Shown here: positions 22,448 to 34,689 of the stretch, piece by piece
How the letters are laid out: each line of letters opens with the position of its first letter
Position numbering within the stretch: the first letter of the stretch is position 1
DNA from: Babesia bovis T2Bo
Lineage: Eukaryota > Apicomplexa > Aconoidasida > Piroplasmida > Babesiidae
NCBI RefSeq assembly: GCF_000165395.2
Contig: NC_010575.1
Coordinates: forward strand, 853,001 to 917,000
Reading direction: 5' to 3'
DNA: 64,000 nucleotides
The notes under the pieces: generated by a model
Database searches by the model: none
Told to the model about the DNA's origin: nothing
The model's input: only the letters and a program-made list of their open reading frames with translations
Position numbers and translations under genes: made by a program

Positions 22448-23466
22448 CTATCGCCAATTCTCCTTGTAAGTGTCTTGGTGCACTATCTTCTTGCGCTTTT
22501 CCTTGCGATCGGTTTGAGACTCAGCTATAGTACCGCGCTTTATACCATCTATGTCAGCACGCTGCTCACGCTTAGGCTCTACCGTCCTAAAAGCCTGTAA
22601 CTTAAAGTCCTTAGCAGTAACCTGACCCTAAGCAACCGTGAGAGTGTATATATATACATTACCTGGAAGCTCCTCCAACTAGAAACACGCATGTCACGTG
22701 TTTTATCCCATTCAACCTGATGGTTCAACTGCTCCTTCTCCTTCTCTACCTGCTCAGCAGCAAGCTGATCATGATAGATCATGTAACATAGATAAACACA
22801 CCTGCTTCTCATACTCCATGTTGGCCCTTACACAACGCTCAGCATACTCACGACGCTCTTGATGTTTGCGCAGCATGTCGTCACACTCACGTTGGATCTC
22901 GTTCTCTATCTGCTGTAAATCACTGTCAAGCACACCCGCAGCAATCAAGTCCAGTGTGGTGGCGTTTGGATTGGCCTTGTGGCGCTTGTAAACCTTCTTC
23001 TTGGCCTCCTCATACACCTGCTTATACTTCTCACGAGAGTCTGACTGCTGAATCTCGTTGAACGCATTAAGCAAAACTGAACACTGTTGAATGCAATGCT
23101 ATAATCCTACCATTGAATGCATCCTGAGCACGCTCATGCTTGAATTTATCCGGATGGATCATCAATGACATCTGATTAGCATCAAATATACATAGAAACA
23201 ATATACCTTGCGATAACGTTTCTTTATCTCGTCCTCTGTAGCATTGTGCCTAAGCTGCAATACTTGATATGGACTTGCAAAATTCTGCGATGTTAACCTC
23301 AAGCACAGCTCCTTGGCGTTCAAAGTCATGACGTCAGTGTCCTTCTTAGCCTTATCTGCAACAAATATGACCATACTACACGACGCGTACCAATGGACTC
23401 AATCTCAGAGAAGAAGAAGTTGAGGATATCATCCTCATCACCCGGCTTATCCGCAGCATCCGCCAT
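22448..23466 (-). CDS. DNAJC8/SPF31-like J-domain protein
   Basis: DNAJC8-type proteins are nuclear J-domain proteins associated with the spliceosome. Six exons (23466-23391, 23355-23207, 23171-23111, 23076-22802, 22764-22663, 22621-22448), with introns of 34-41 nt, give 278 aa. The J domain spans about residues 50-105: [20 protein letters not shown], with the HPD catalytic loop at residues 81-83 ([17 protein letters not shown]). A charged coiled-coil follows, then [15 protein letters not shown], which matches the family's SRDxRVxSWRxFQ signature. The C-terminus is basic. Confidence 0.92.
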
Positions 23467-23730
23467 ATTGAAATGTATATATAAAACACTATGTGTCAGA
23501 CCGTATTTTATAGTGATTCTATAACAAGGTTGGCATAACCATTACCCAGTATATCATTGTAACTTGACCACAGGACACACGAAATAGCACACATCTAAGT
23601 AAATTACAATCACGATGCTATATTTTGTATTAAACAAGTTATTGTGACTGAAGATAAAAAGATCAGTCTTAAGTGTGTCTAGGCATGGCACTATGCCACA
23701 AGGAATTATTGTGATCTGTAAAAGTAACAG

Positions 23731-24223
23731 TTAATAACAATCACCTTCTTCAGGTTGAGGGAGCCTGCGAGTGTTCATCGCAGCCATATGACGCCTTATG
23801 TCTACAAGTACCGCCTCAATGGAGCTGTTACGCCTCCAGTTCTTCAATACAGCAAAGCAATCGGGATTTACCTAGATAGAATTTTAATGACAATGGTTTA
23901 AACACTTACATTGCCCTCAGAATCTACACCTGGAAGGTTGATTTTAGTAACAAACTTGACTACTGGCGGTACGTCAGGGTAGTCATCGCCACAATATACC
24001 TCTAAAGAATATATACGGTTCTCAAACGTGGTCTACATGAAATGAGTTGATTTTAGATGTCACTCACTCCAGGGTAACCCAAAATGGTACACGACCAATT
24101 TGAAAGCGTAATGTCATCCGGACGCTCAAGACCAAAAGAAACCCACTCGCTAACAGAACCCTTCTGCCCACGCTCTAACTCATCGAGAAGCTTGAAACTC
24201 CTCGGTACCTTGACCTGTATCAT
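23731..24223 (-). CDS. ubiquitin E2 variant, MMS2/UBE2V type
   Basis: UEV proteins pair with Ubc13 to build Lys63-linked ubiquitin chains. Three exons (24223-24068, 24032-23910, 23871-23731) with introns of 35 and 38 nt give 139 aa, the usual UEV length. [46 protein letters not shown] and the ending RLPQPEEG all match UEVs. The active-site cysteine position of true E2s is Asn here (GNVNPDCF), and the HPN motif is LPG, so it is a catalytically inactive variant. A possible extra 5' mini-exon (MDE, with a 26-nt GT..AG intron) lies just upstream. Confidence 0.92.
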
Positions 24224-24493
24224 CTGTCTTTCAGAGTATTAGACCAAACCTCATCCATCGTGCAAAGGGGGACGCTCACACCCTATCGATATGAAATTAA
24301 CACCCTGATACTTAATACAGTGGTCATTAATTTATATTGGCTGCTATATCTCGCGTACGGGCGTAAAGCCACTTTTTAACAGCCACTGAACCCTTAGTTG
24401 GGAGCGTCGCTACCTTAGATACGCGCCACCTCAGGGCACACCCTAGATTCTAAGCAAGTATAGATACACATAGGATTAAACACATGTCATGTA

Positions 24494-25367
24494 CTAGTTT
24501 GCGTGTGTGTCTGATAAGGTAGATACCGACTTAGAGCCTTCCTGCTTGTTATGGTAGCGCTCTCGTATCAAGGTAACGACGTCGTCGCAAGTCGACAGTT
24601 TCCTGAGAAAAGGCATTAAAAGCACCAACTCCCTGTCTGAACGGTTGTCATGCCATGAGGAAATCGGTATGGCGTTATGCGGATGTAAAAAGTATGAGAT
24701 CGGTGTGTTATCGATAATGACAATGTCCTTCGAATCTCGATCAAACATACTCAAGTCCTTTATAATATGCTGGTTGAATGTAGTACAGTGCTCACGAAAT
24801 AAACGAGCGTGAATACGCCTCTCGCAGTCGAGAAGGTCAATAATTGGGTTGGCATACTTGCAGCCTGCAGCCGTAAATATCACTACCTCAAACATGCGAG
24901 TAGCAGCCGCAATGAATTCACGTGCAAATGGCCTTAAGCTGACGCTTACCAGGCTAATACCCGTGTCACCCACTATCTCCACCAATGTTTGGTGCTTACC
25001 AGTCCTAAACGTTGACGAATGAATCAAAGTTTCATCCAGGTCCAGCACCAGTGTCTTTTTCTGTTATAGAGTATATTGCTAAAAACTAATAACCCACCCG
25101 TGGTGTATCGAGGCTGTAAGTTGCCGCTTTGGGCCATGGGAGCTTCTGTAGCTTCTTGCGCTCCTCGTAAAGCTCTATAATGTCGTGAGAACACAATTGT
25201 GATTTGCATTTGCCAACTATTTTACACCACCTCCTAAGTGGATGCACGTTGCAAAAACTAGATAAGGATAGACGTGACGCTATTTTCAAGCTTTCAAGAC
25301 AGCCTTCCCGCGCAAACGTAGAAGCCATCATTTCACTGCATAAAGCTGAATCCATATCCATATCCAT
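24494..25367 (-). CDS. NIF/FCP-type CTD-like phosphatase
   Basis: Two exons (25367-25098 and 25060-24494) with a 37-nt intron give 278 aa. The splice completes KKTLVLDLDETLIHSS, whose DLDET (residues 97-101) is the catalytic DxDxT motif of HAD-family FCP/SCP phosphatases. VSLRPFAREFIAAATRMFEV, IFTAA, and IVIIDNTPISYFLHPHNAIP follow in family order. The substrate could be the RNA polymerase II CTD or another phosphoprotein (Dullard and TIM50 proteins share the fold). No membrane segment is visible, which argues against Dullard/TIM50. The N-terminal 90 residues are not recognised. Confidence 0.85.
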
Positions 25368-26496
25368 GATGATGTATAAGCACTGCGTAGTTCAAGTATT
25401 CAGCCACAGAGTTTTCCTGTAGCAACGCGTATATAAAGCCGACAGTTTTCGTCAGATCCTTTATGGTAATCCTTAAGCATTAAGACAATGTTTATATTAA
25501 ACATATCACGGCATTGCGTTGATATAGTAATTGGATAGGTCACTTTTAGGTCATCCAATAACCATCAGATAGAGTGTTTCCTCCGAAAGTGACTACGTAA
25601 GAATTAACATATAATAAGCTGCCCACCAATGGTATTTTGCGTGTCTTTATGGCGGTGTGATAGCTATTATTGCAGTACCTTATTTCGTTATACACTCTAG
25701 TCCTCCGTGGTATGCAAGAGGGCATGCCAAAGTGACCACTTCGTTTTTATAATATACACAACCTTCAGCAATTCGCAAGCGGAAGTATTGCTTGCAGTCA
25801 AGATGCGTTTTATATATTAGGATCCCCGAGAAGTAACAGAATCCAGTTCAATTTAATATAACACCTTGGAAAAACATTTAGAATTAAACACTATAGGAAC
25901 TATTCAGGCCACAATAAAATTGCAATTCGTACCAGTTGCTTCATTTAACAGAGCTTCCATTGAAGTACTTCATTGTGTCCCCTCAACTATACATACAACG
26001 CATACTGCCGCCGATATCGGCATGGTTTAGCAGAAACATAGATCTTTCCATTTGCTGATGTGATATCGTGTATCGTGATTGGTTTGAGATGTTATAACAT
26101 TGGTTTTATGATGATTAAAAATGACACCACCATATCATATGCATGGTGCGAGATGTTGTCCCCGCAGATATGCTGATTTTCCACAACTTCCATAAACACA
26201 TCGCCATCAACCGCTTTAAAGGGTGTATTTAAGTAGTTTTAGTCATATTCCATTATATATTCGCTAAGACGATCTGTAATCGGTGATCACTCAATAGAGG
26301 AAAGGCGATAGCCTTTCATAAATGCGAATACTAAGGAAACGGGAATCACCAAATTGAATTTTAGACACAAAGCATATTTATAAGAATCTATTCAATTTAT
26401 CGCAACGGTTGAAAGGACCTATGTGAGCTATTATTCGCACGATACACCCCTCAAGTGTCTTACGTCAGTGCCGTAGTACTTAGATACACAAGCAAA
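25368..26496. other. divergent intergenic region, 1129 bp
   Basis: It separates the phosphatase (minus) and RPB11 (plus). It is one of the longest gaps in the housekeeping part. No open frame, tRNA or snRNA was recognised; it presumably contains two promoters. A small ncRNA cannot be excluded. Confidence 0.4.
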
Positions 26497-27053
26497 ATGA
26501 TGAGACAAACACCGCTCATAAATAGGCCTGAAATGGCCGATATGATGGAATTAGGCCAAGGTGTGAAGAAGTAAGTTGTATATCGATGTGTCGTTATGCA
26601 CTCAATTAGATATTGTATCAAATTGGTACCCAGGGTTATAGTGTACCTATTTCATCTTACATGTCGTTAATATGCAACATATATCTGGTCTATAACTAAC
26701 TTATACCATGTCATCTGCAGAGTTGAATGGATAACTGATTCAAGGTCACCTCTATCTGGTACATTTATTGTATACCTTGAAGATCATACATTTGGGACAC
26801 TAATAAGATCGTATGTTGTAGTGATTGTATCCTAAATACTCGCAGACGACTCAGTAAAGACGAACGTGTTGCCTTCGTCGGATACCGTATGCCACACCCA
26901 CTTGAAAACAAATTGGAAATTAGACTTAGATGTAAAGTTGATAGCCCCTTTACAGTGATGTTGAATGCAATCTCAAGTGTACGTTTGAACATAGGTCACC
27001 TGAAAAAGGTATACTTGGTACGTTCTGTTTGTACATTGTTTATCGCGACGTAG
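26497..27053 (+). CDS. RPB11: RNA polymerase II subunit RPB11
   Basis: RPB11 dimerises with RPB3 in the Pol II assembly platform. Three exons (26497-26570, 26721-26810, 26846-27053), with introns of 150 and 35 nt, give 123 aa, near the family norm of 115-120. After splicing the product reads FIVYLEDHTFGTLIRSRLSK, then FVGYRMPHPLENKLEIRL, which fits RPB11 (LLKDPxVxFAGYKVPHPLE) better than the Pol I/III paralogue AC19. The last segment could either read through to the stop used here, or splice at AAAAAG/GTATAC to a short alternative end. Confidence 0.85.
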
Positions 27054-27252
27054 TCAACGCTTAGAGAAAAGGGAGCTAGGCTGTAGAAGGAATATTGCCG
27101 AGCTAGCTCTGTGATTCCACGGCTGAACGTATATAATACATCAGCGACAAGCCTCACGGGATATACCACATATGTGTATTCAACACACAGTTAACACACT
27201 ATATCGCTAATTTTTAATACAAACCGTGTCTATATTCAATAATCTCACGGCT

Positions 27253-30200
27253 ATGGCTGTAGTTGGTACACCTTTCGGTGTGCATTCGAGGTAAGTATGT
27301 GGAAAGCCATCGAGTATTTCGGTATTGTGCCGCTTCACATAGGTGATGTTGCCTGTAGCTATATTCTGCCGTAGATGTGTGGTCGCTGCGCGTGGTTTGG
27401 AGGTGTGTTGCGTGCAATCGCTGCATAAGAAGGCCAGCATCGATCCAGGATCATGGAAGGTATGCAGCAACAAAGATATCGAGGAAAAGATTAAAAATAG
27501 CCACATCACTGCTATATCAGTGTGCGATCCGCCAAACACCTTAACCAAGTTTCGGTTTATAGTCGCTCTGGGCTACCACAATGGCATGATCTCGTTGGCC
27601 GGTGTAGACACTGAGGGTGTGTTCAACGTAATATCGCATAATGATAAACACTCCGAGGGAGTAAACCGTCTATATCTGCATTTGGATGCTGCAAATAGCG
27701 GATTAAGCGCTTTGCATACATATGTTATGCTGCAAAGTGGAACTGTACACCACTTTACATGGAACAAGCTCGAGCATACCCAAATAGATGTTGGTAACAA
27801 CATATTAGGATTAAGGACTAACCTCTACCATAAGATGATTATGTATTACAATAGTGACGGTATGACCTTGAAGGCATTGGATACAAATTACGTCCTAAAG
27901 ACCTTTGATAACGTAGGTACCAGCGTTTGGGGAGAGTGCCCCGTGGCCTTCCACCCGCTCAAGCGCCTAGTGGCTTTTGCAGGAAGTAGTGCAGTGAGGT
28001 ATACGTCCGGACCACGCTGGGATGTCTATGAATTTGGTAAAGGACTAGTCCATAATGAACCCATATCCTTTATGGAGTTCGCTATACTAGGCGATGTTGT
28101 TGCTCTGCTCACTGCTAGTAGTGATAAAGTGGCCATATGGGACTTCGATTCACAGGTGGTGCTCTTTTCCATGACAAGTAAGTCGTTCCCAGGCGAATAA
28201 TAGCATTTTAGGTACGCCCTTCAGGGTATGTGCTATGACTGACCTATCTGAAAAGGAAGTCAGTTTGGCAGTTATCGGCGATTTGACCAATCAGGGTATG
28301 TGATTTTATCTACAATCAATAAACATGTTACAGCCCAGTGGAATGTAAAACGATTGTCTATGCCGAAAGATGACCGTATGGTGGATCTAGGTGCTAAGAA
28401 CACTGAACAGCCATTGTCACAGACACGAAAATCCAACAAAAGACTTCGACATATGGTAGACACTGAAGCAGTAGATGCCGGTGATGTTGAAGAGGACGAC
28501 AACGATCTGTTTGACCTAACAGATATGCTTGAAACCGAAGTGAATAAAGAACAAACGCCTAGGTCGGAATCTGCTGACTACCATACAGCAAGACGGTACC
28601 TTGATATGTTCAACGATGAAAGCAGCCAAACTCTGCTAGACGATATTGACCGCTTGAAACGGCGGGTTGCCCAGCTTGAAAGCCATTCCCAAGACAGATA
28701 TGGCCTAACACCTGGCGCATGTCCACCACCAGAGGATGAAGCATCACAATGGTTACTATACTGGGATGATGCCGGCCAAATAACTAAGCAGGGGTCTGGT
28801 GATACCATCACTATACACGTGCATATATATTCCGGACCCAATGCTGGATATATACAAAGACACGACAAGCATAACTGTCATACGGCAGCGCTGTCTTCCA
28901 GAGCACTTGTCACCGGAAGTGATATTGTAATTGGCGGCACCACACACGGCCTAGTTACATTCAACAATCTATCTACCAATGAAACGTGGGAGCGCCGTCT
29001 GAAGAACGATAGTATAGCCTGTGTTGCCGTGGCCGACGACTTCGTGGCCGTCTTGGGCACTGGCATCCTGTACATATATTCCATTGCCGGTAGTGTACTA
29101 GGGATATACCACCTTAAGGGTGACCCAGTGGGTATAGCTGCAAAGGGTAACCTCTTGGCCGTAATCACCGAGTGCATCACCAACTCACGCGCGACTTCGG
29201 TATACAGCACTCGTCTGCTATGGATCAACGGTCTCAGGGGACTTGCACGGAATTCACTTAACCGCGTAGTGGACTTGTACGACGATCTTCTGGTGCTGCC
29301 TGAAGGTCGCCAAATAACGTGGTTAAGCATTTCGGACCAGCTTAACCTCTGGGTTGGAGACTCGTCAGGTATGTGGCAAGTCTATATGTTGCAATGGTCA
29401 ACAGGACAATTAATATCGCTGCTACCCGCCATGGCAAGCTTCCACAAGCTTGGTGGCGTATCTTTAGAATGGGTGCCTTCACTGGACCTAGGGGACCTGA
29501 TGCCTGATAGTTCCAATGATGAAACTAGGAAGGTCATCAAAGCGTTCCCTCTATACGTTAACGAACAAAAGGTAAGTCCGTGGATATTATATTATCAATT
29601 AACAGCTTTGCTACGTACGACTAAAGGATAATGAAAGATATCCTCATAGCAACTCACCAGTCAACTTTCTAGGATATACCCTTCGAAAGGCATCGTTGCG
29701 TATTGAATGCGCAAGTGGAGCCTACATGCCATTTAATCAATTCCACACAGTTATGACGCGCGACCCAAAACTCAAAGAAATGTCGGCGTCAGGAATAGTA
29801 GAAGATGTAGCCAACATACCCTGGCAACAGTACGACGAAATGCGCCATTCACTCACGCTGCAAGGCGCACAAATGGAACTACTCATGCAACTACAACAAA
29901 CATATGGATTCTGGTTCAGAGATGCAGAAAGAATGGCACAAAAGGCTGCTACATCTATGCGTAATCTAGAGTTGGTACATGACAAGTGGCTGTTACGTAC
30001 ACTAAGAAAGGTTAAGGGACAACGTCAGGATGGAAACGTGTTGTATGATGTCCTGCGAATGATACGTTTCCAAAGATGCCTAGATACCGCCGCTGAAATT
30101 CTGTCCGACCAAATGGATAATCGCCAAAGGAAAGTCATGCAGGATGCCGCAATGCTACTGGCAGGTGTACCGTCAAATGCACCGTTCCCAGTACAGGAAC

Positions 30201-30445
30201 CACAGATGACCGAGATACAGCGTGAAGCCAAAACTGGAGATAATGTAGCAACAACCGGACCTGGTGTAAACGATGTTAGCATAATTCGAAGAAATCTAAA
30301 CGCGGATGTCAATAAACCCGTATTCAACCCTGTGTCCCCAGCAAATCCGTCCAACAACGCTGCCAAACCATCCTTAAAGGGTTTCAACACAGTGGAAGAA
30401 AGTAGCAATCCAAGCGATAACTGGGTTGAACAAGTATTCAAATAA
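27253..30445 (+). CDS. Ctf4/AND-1 (WDHD1)-like replisome hub
   Basis: Ctf4/AND-1 links the CMG helicase to polymerase alpha at replication forks. Five exons (27253-27290, 27375-28177, 28212-28295, 28334-29571, 29606-30445), with introns of 84, 34, 38 and 34 nt, give exactly 1000 aa in frame. The N-terminal 270 residues are WD-like beta-propeller sequence. An acidic linker (EEDDNDLFDLTDMLE) follows. The central part fits the SepB beta-propeller: TNETWERRLKNDSIACVAVA, SIAGSVLGIYHLKGDPVGIA, LNLWVGDSSGMWQVYM. The C-terminus is helical with an Asn/Pro-rich tail, whereas animal AND-1 has an HMG box. WD-repeat homology was judged by eye. Confidence 0.8.
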
Positions 30446-30513
30446 TTAATGAATAGCTAATCTGGGATAATTATATCTAGAGTCCTTAGGCTCATTGTTC
30501 ATGCGATCATGTG

Positions 30514-31746
30514 TCAACCGCCGGACGTCGCACTGTTGACTTGGGCAATAACTGGCTCAACCAACCCAATGCACTCCTCAGGCATCCAACCAGGCGGTGG
30601 AAGAACCTTAAAAGATTTCTTTTTCTTTAACAGCTTCTTTGTAAATGCATCCTTGCCCTCACGAGACTCACGCTCAGCCCGGCGCTTCAAGAGACGTTCA
30701 CGACGAGTAGCGCAACGGTCTTTAGGATCTAATGGACGACCACGCTCACGGAAACGACGACGCTTAGATGAGTTGCAAGTGCGGTAGTAAGGTGTATAAA
30801 TGTCATAAGGGGAGTGACGCTCCTTTTTGTCAATGCGAGAGTAATATTCACCGTGAACAGTAAAACCATCAGGTTTCACTATGAAGCTTTTACCGCCACC
30901 CAACCGAACCTCTATACGATCTTTAATACCATGCTTCTCATAAAGATCAGAAACCTCACGACGCTGCTGCTCCTTTATCTCGCGCCATGATAAACTACGA
31001 CGATACTCCTCAGGACGATCCAAACCCGCCTCAACAGACTTAACTAACAACTCACGCTTAGCCGCCGCAACACGACCGTGAAAGGCAAGAAAACGATTCA
31101 TAAAGTATATATAACGAGGGTCATCCTTGTAATGCTCATGAACGTAGGGTAAAATGTGATAATAACTCTCAAGCTTGCTGAATCTAAACTCATTGTAACA
31201 ACGGGCGTAGTTTATGTAACGACTACAAGGACCGTTGGGCTTCTTCTTGCCAGAAGCATACCAAAAGAAACGCAGGCGATTGTCCTTCTTGTAATGCTTA
31301 AAAATGTGACGTGTACACAACGGCTTAGTGGCCAAATCAATGTCGTAATTAAAATTAGGGTTGCCGGGATCGTGCTCATGCATAAAACGATGTATCACAT
31401 ACAGAGGGTGCTTTTCCTTGTACATGTCGTAATAAATCTGACTCCGAACAGTGCCCTTGCGCTTCACTCGCTCCGCATTATACTTGTAACCAAAAACAAC
31501 CTTACGCGACATCAAAAGTCCTGAGATCCTAGAATGTCCTGGGTCAAAGATAGACACTCCATGGTTTAAAAAGGCGCCATAGTTTGTGCCAACGGGACGT
31601 CGGTGATCATCGTAACGATGTAAGCCTATAGTCATATCAACCTCAAAAGTTATATAGAAGCAATGTAGCCCACTTATAAACAACAGTTGATATCTAACAT
31701 AGAAACTTACATATGGCACCGCAAAAGGAAGCGTTGAATACGACAT
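30514..31746 (-). CDS. basic protein of unknown function
   Basis: The open frame of 410 aa is rich in Arg, Lys, Tyr and His, with a strongly basic C-terminal third (RRRFRERGRPLDPKDRC, KKLLKKKKSFKVLPPPGW). No known domain is recognised. Positions of about 31710-31642 contain a GTAAGT donor and a TTTTGAG acceptor enclosing 69 in-frame nucleotides. If spliced, a hydrophobic 23-residue N-terminal segment is removed and the protein starts MSYSTLPFAVPYVDMTIGLH. The aromatic, basic composition and size would suit an organellar ribosomal or RNA-binding protein, but that is a guess. It is convergent with Ctf4, 68 bp away. Confidence 0.6.
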   Translation of the reverse strand: MSYSTLPFAVPYVSFYVRYQLLFISGLHCFYITFEVDMTIGLHRYDDHRRPVGTNYGAFLNHGVSIFDPGHSRISGLLMSRKVVFGYKYNAERVKRKGTVRSQIYYDMYKEKHPLYVIHRFMHEHDPGNPNFNYDIDLATKPLCTRHIFKHYKKDNRLRFFWYASGKKKPNGPCSRYINYARCYNEFRFSKLESYYHILPYVHEHYKDDPRYIYFMNRFLAFHGRVAAAKRELLVKSVEAGLDRPEEYRRSLSWREIKEQQRREVSDLYEKHGIKDRIEVRLGGGKSFIVKPDGFTVHGEYYSRIDKKERHSPYDIYTPYYRTCNSSKRRRFRERGRPLDPKDRCATRRERLLKRRAERESREGKDAFTKKLLKKKKSFKVLPPPGWMPEECIGLVEPVIAQVNSATSGG

Positions 31747-32231
31747 AGTACCACGAAATTGGCGATAAAAGTACAGCCAAAACGCGCCATATAGTGGCGC
31801 TCATCCCATCTTAAAGTATAGATCCAAAGAAGGCTCACAAAAGCCTGCCGAATGCCCGTGTCTATAACACTATATAATATAATAACGGAGCCCGAGATGT
31901 AATACACCCATAATTATACAAATTCACCATATCATCACATCATATAAAATGATTTGTTAATCCCGAATAAAATAAATTCTAAAATATGTGTAGCACGGAA
32001 CTAAGGAATCAACATCCTGCAACACATTAAAACAAATACAGAACATAATCGATATTACCGGGTGTTCTCAAGATATTAGATATATTTAAAGTGTCATCTG
32101 TACACGCCTATGCCGTATAACCCCTTGAATGCGATGCTTGAAATGCAACACTGGATACACATGTATTGGTGCCGCTAAACAGTTAGCATTTCGCAATCAG
32201 GCTGATTGATCAATCGTAACACAGTGTGCAG
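31747..32231. other. intergenic, 485 bp
   Basis: It lies between the basic unknown gene and the secreted unknown gene, both on the minus strand. AT-rich; nothing recognised. Confidence 0.5.
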
Positions 32232-34209
32232 CTACGGGTTTTTCGGGGAAGCATCGCTGTCACTGGTGCTACTGGTTTTGTCAATACCCTCTGTAGCCCG
32301 CATCTTTTTAAGGCGCTCCAACTTAACAGCGTATGACAGAATATGACGTTCATAGTGAAAGTTACGGAGTGTATGGAAGCATTGGGGAGTCTTAATACGA
32401 TTCTTGAACTGTAGCATCTTCTCAGCCATAACATCAGTCATGGGTTGCCCCGTGACAAGACGATTCAACCAAGCCTCATCACTGATAGATTCCATCTCGT
32501 ACATAAGACTCAATACATCCAACTCCCAGGTGTTAAAACATGTACGCAGGTTTATGAAAGTACCGTAGTTCTCGTCGTACTTACAACGGTCAACCTCGCG
32601 ATCCACTTCCCTGGCCTCCAGAGGAGTGCTAAAAGGAATCTCAGAAGATCCTCCAAGTGGATTTGACCGATATTGATCCACCAAATGAGTAATTATTGTA
32701 GATATAGCATTGAAGTAATTGATCGCACGTTTAACAGTACCGATAAACATCTCGTGTATCTGCTTATATATCGTTTGAATCGAAAAACATGTTGATGTCA
32801 TACCAAACCTGTACTTCACAGTGCTCAATACCTCATTAATACGCTTTTCCAAACTCATAATACGACCAACGTTGTCAATAAGTGTCGGACGCCTAGCTAA
32901 GACACAAGCGTGTAAGCGCTCAATGGCACTGCAAGCCTCCGAGTCATAAATCCTATAGTTAGCAGCGGGGAATATACTCATCCAAAGGAAACTATGGGAT
33001 GAACCGTATATATAGCGCCTTCGGTGAATAGCTGTAATGACATTATAAGTACGCCCATAAAAGAATGTTAAGTGAACAAACAACTTCATGCAAACCTACT
33101 TATCACCTCGTCCAACAGTTGCTTGAAACCATGCCGAGTAACTATGCAACGGGGATAGTCAGTTGTATCAGTGCCCAAACGACACTCTAATGAGCTACGA
33201 ACGCCTCTGCCACGACCAGCTTGACTCACAGAAGAGTATTTATTAAAAATATTCCCTCGAGTAGGCGTCACACTAATGTTAATGGAACCAAGATCCACAC
33301 TTATAGGGCGTTCTGTAATGCATTAACTATAAATAAACTTAGTTACCTCCAGTACGTGACTTCAACACTGAGGCTACAATCTTAGGTTCAAGTGCCTCTT
33401 CCTCCTTAGCCGTCAAAGGTAAATTACTGTCTATCGCACTAGACAATGGCTTAAACTTACTACTTACAGCGGATTGATGGTATGCGCCAATATCATCGTG
33501 CTTCACACGAACTCTGCCATCTTTATATACAACATATTTGTTACCATGTAGATCTATCTTAATAGGGTCATCGGAAGCCGTGCCAGAAGGGTTTGCCCTA
33601 CCTTGGCTCGCCTCATCAGTACTACCTTCGGGATCATAACTAAGTCTCCTCTCATTCTTATTGCGACTTGCTCCGCAATGACTATTACCCAAAATGCAAC
33701 AAAAACCTCTCCAACACTGCTTAATTATAAGATGACAGAATTGTCCTCACCTCTCCAGACCTTGATCGACGCTTACTTGAATTCCTATCGCCAATACAAT
33801 TTCTAGCACTTGGATCTGCATTCATAAGCTCATCGAGTTCAGTATATATATTTGCAGCAATATCAGGTAACGTTGGACCAGATTGTTTCAATTCCTTGTC
33901 ACTAAGTATAGATTGGGGCGTTTCAGTAGCGCCATCTCCGGGTTGTTCTGGCATTGGGCTATCGATTCTGGATGTAGAAGGAATTGCATCATCCACCAGC
34001 GCAGTCGTAGCTGTGTGATGTTGTAGACCAGGGTCAACCTGGGATACTGATTCATAACCGTTCCCGGATGCTGATGTCCCACTGGGAGGGGTTTTATGAG
34101 TAGTAGCACTTGCATTGTCATCTGCAGGTTTACTGAACTGGGGACCCTGGCACCAGCCTGATGACAAGTACCAAGATGTAAATGTAAAGAGGATGCTCAA
34201 CGTCTTCAT
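32232..34209 (-). CDS. multi-exon secreted protein of unknown function
   Basis: Four exons (34209-33751, 33716-33347, 33312-33100, 33031-32232), with introns of 34, 34 and 68 nt, join in frame to give 613 aa. The start MKTLSILFTFTSWYLSSGWC looks like a cleavable signal peptide; an ATG 48 nt upstream is also in frame. The first 150 residues are Ser/Thr/Pro-rich and probably disordered. A Cys-containing stretch (CWRGFCCILGNSHCG) spans the start of exon 2. The C-terminal exon is helical with Cys residues and ends in a Ser/Asp tail. There is no clear membrane anchor. I do not recognise it; a secreted or rhoptry/microneme-like parasite protein is an inference from the signal peptide only. Confidence 0.7.
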
Positions 34210-34689
34210 GGTGCTTGATATCAAAAATATACTATACCCCGCTGATAGTAGTGTCAAATTCTTTCGTGTAACGGCAAATTATCTTATAAGATTATAAAGT
34301 AATGCTATAACTGTAATACATGCAAATATGGTGATGTGGTACAATCGATGCAAAGGGCAACAATGAGGCCACAATACACCACTCTATCAATTGGGGGTCA
34401 AATGCTCTTAATCGAGTAGCCACAGAAGTCTTTAGAGTAGTTGGGAGTCGTATTACAAAGTGTGGTGCTATGGAAATTAGACATTGGTGTCGAACGTAGT
34501 AACGGTTGATATCATGAACAATATAATGAATGGCACCAATGGAGGAGCTCTAATGAATCTATACGCGATCCAAACATTGTGTATTGCCATCATAAGGTAA
34601 ACATAAAGACCAACATGGATCGTCAATAGTTAATAACAAAAATTAATTTAATGCTCATGGTAACAACCATGTAACATGAGCGTCAAACG
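34210..34689. promoter_or_regulatory. divergent intergenic region, about 480 bp
   Basis: It lies between the secreted gene (minus) and the AP2-like gene (plus) and should hold both promoters. Nothing further is recognised. Confidence 0.45.

Noticed and set aside
24221..24260. Extra 5' mini-exon (MDE) for the MMS2-type gene
   Set aside because: The GT..AG pair is only 26 nt apart with a poor donor, and the ATG used already gives the standard UEV start; left as a note only.
25680..25740. GGCATGCC palindrome in the 25.4-26.5 kb gap as a regulatory site
   Set aside because: A single short palindrome with no recurrence or conserved position is not enough support.
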